From: Flavobacteriaceae bacterium
GTDB lineage: Bacteria > Bacteroidota > Bacteroidia > Flavobacteriales > Flavobacteriaceae
DNA: 64,000 nucleotides
Direction of reading: 5' to 3'
Assembly (NCBI GenBank): GCA_002707025.1
Contig: PALG01000015.1
Location: 1-64,000 of the forward strand
Shown: in pieces, positions 63,161 through 64,000 of the stretch
How the letters are laid out: each line of letters opens with the position of its first letter
How positions within the stretch are numbered: the first letter of the stretch is position 1
Position numbers and translations under genes: made by a program
Notes under the pieces: generated by a model
What the model was told of the DNA's origin: nothing
Database searches by the model: none
Seen by the model: only the letters and a program-made list of their open reading frames with translations

Positions 63161-64000
63161 CTATTTATCAACTTGTTTTTTTATAAAAATAGGCGATTGG
63201 TTATTTCGGGTAATCATAAAAATTTCCTTTCCTTGATGGTTCCATTTTTGAATATTTCTACAAGCTCCCGAAAGAGGTACCTGTTCGCCTCTTTTTTCAG
63301 AAAAATTTCCTTTTCCATCGTTTAGCAAGATGGTGCCGTGCGAAGCATCCATTCTTCCCAATTGGGTGCTAATTTCAAAATTGTTTCCCACTAACAAAAC
63401 ATCCAAGAAACCATCGCTGTTAAAATCTTCAATCCAGAGGTCGTTGGTGGTCGAAATTTGTGCACCAAAAGGTAAAGGGTGTTTTTGAAAGGTATTGTCC
63501 CCTAGATTTTCAAAGTAGCAAGAGGCCAATTCGAACACTTTTTTCTGAAGGGCATTTTGTAATTGTTCTTCTGAAAAAATTTCTGTCACCGAAGCTTTGG
63601 CAAAATCCTTGAACGACAGGTAGTTTTTATTCAGGAAAGGCATTTGTTTGGCGAGCTCTTCTTTGGAAGCCAATGTAGTTTCCTTCCCTTGGTAAAAATA
63701 AGTGATTAAGGTTTCTTCGGAGTGATTCTGATCAAAGTCTTTTTTGTAAAGTGTGATAGGTTCTTCTTCTGAAGCTTTTAATCTACTGTTTAAACCCCAA
63801 TTTCCAGCGATAAAATCAAGGTCCCCGTCTTGGTCAAAATCGGCTGCTTTTAGGGTATTCCACCATCCATGTGTTTTTTGAAGTCCGTTGTCTTCTTGTA
63901 AGGTCAGTTTTTCCCCATCGTTCAGGAAAATAGAAATAGGCATCCAATCTCCTGCTACTATGGCATCCTGAAACCCATTATCATCAATATCCACCCAGAT
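63161..64000 (-). CDS. FG-GAP/VCBS repeat lipoprotein, partial (copy 1 of 3, C-terminal part)
   Basis: Only the last ~280 residues are in the window; the gene continues past 64000. VDIDDNGFQDAIVAGDWMP, ADFDQDGDLDFIAGNWGLNS and DFNSDGFLDVLLVGNNFE are FG-GAP/VCBS blades; GRMDASHGTILLNDGKGNF matches the end of the neighbouring copies. First visible gene of the operon, stopping 1 nt before or overlapping the start of copy 2. Confidence 0.85.
   Translation of the reverse strand: MWVDIDDNGFQDAIVAGDWMPISIFLNDGEKLTLQEDNGLQKTHGWWNTLKAADFDQDGDLDFIAGNWGLNSRLKASEEEPITLYKKDFDQNHSEETLITYFYQGKETTLASKEELAKQMPFLNKNYLSFKDFAKASVTEIFSEEQLQNALQKKVFELASCYFENLGDNTFQKHPLPFGAQISTTNDLWIEDFNSDGFLDVLLVGNNFEISTQLGRMDASHGTILLNDGKGNFSEKRGEQVPLSGACRNIQKWNHQGKEIFMITRNNQSPIFIKKQVDK

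Noticed and set aside
56634-63994. FG-GAP repeats as DNA microsatellites or a frameshifted single gene
   Set aside because: Repeats are protein blades; each copy has its own lipobox and stop, so they are three genes.
1-64000. tRNA, rRNA, integrase, transposase or phage genes
   Set aside because: None recognised in any intergenic stretch or frame.

Overview
The window looks like chromosomal DNA of a marine-type member of the Flavobacteriaceae (Bacteroidota). Evidence seen in the sequence: two proteins with C-terminal type IX secretion (T9SS) sorting domains, promoters of the Bacteroidota form TAnnTTTG, few Shine-Dalgarno sites, a mevalonate-type isoprenoid pathway, tandem FG-GAP/UnbV lipoproteins and many short-leader lipoproteins. 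I see no rRNA, tRNA, CRISPR array, prophage or insertion sequence. The last gene runs off the right edge.

Layout. 1-239: intergenic repeat remnants. 240-4615: a membrane EEP-family phosphatase/nuclease, then a + strand set (HI0933/BaiN-type flavoprotein, PLP decarboxylase, DUF1697). 4668-17400: the most interesting block. An ECF sigma factor, a membrane TPR protein that looks like its anti-sigma factor and a TPR-CHAT protease form one operon. Around it lie a 1559-residue T9SS adhesin-like protein, a T9SS serine hydrolase and an unknown lipoprotein. Four transcription units here carry the same bipartite sequence TGATGACATT-N12-CGATR (at 9519-9545, 14179-14205, 14216-14242 and 17423-17449), one of them upstream of the sigma gene itself. 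I read this as the sigma factor's own promoter and so as a small self-contained regulon. 17514-21497: mevalonate decarboxylase, GHMP kinase, UbiA prenyltransferase and an RsuA/RluB-type pseudouridine synthase. 21538-25431: polyamine operon (arginine decarboxylase, agmatinase, deoxyhypusine-synthase-like enzyme, acidic protein) behind a long leader with a 50-codon ORF, competing hairpins and a terminator-like hairpin.

25582-37757: VOC protein, GT-C mannosyltransferase with a TolB-like lipoprotein, a divergent M28 peptidase, and a six-gene minus-strand operon (FAD oxidoreductase, polyferredoxin, two GT2 glycosyltransferases, two LpxR-like outer-membrane proteins), then a GH113-like lipoprotein. 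37762-45092: hemerythrin-like protein and a nine-gene arsenosugar operon (peroxidase-like protein, ArsS, rhodanese, TIGR04282 glycosyltransferase, purine nucleoside phosphorylase, ArsM, sterol desaturase-like, DUF547, TIGR04283 glycosyltransferase). 45205-47740: DUF481 protein and a sodium:solute symporter.

47749-64000: disaccharide-use region. One operon holds two MFS permeases, a trehalase closely resembling fungal neutral trehalase and a fructokinase-like kinase, with a LacI-type operator-like palindrome upstream. A second operon entering from the right edge holds three FG-GAP/UnbV lipoproteins, a vanadium haloperoxidase-like lipoprotein, a membrane-anchored GyrI-like protein and an (alpha/alpha)6 glycoside hydrolase. 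Products and families are assigned from motifs by eye; no database search was possible.
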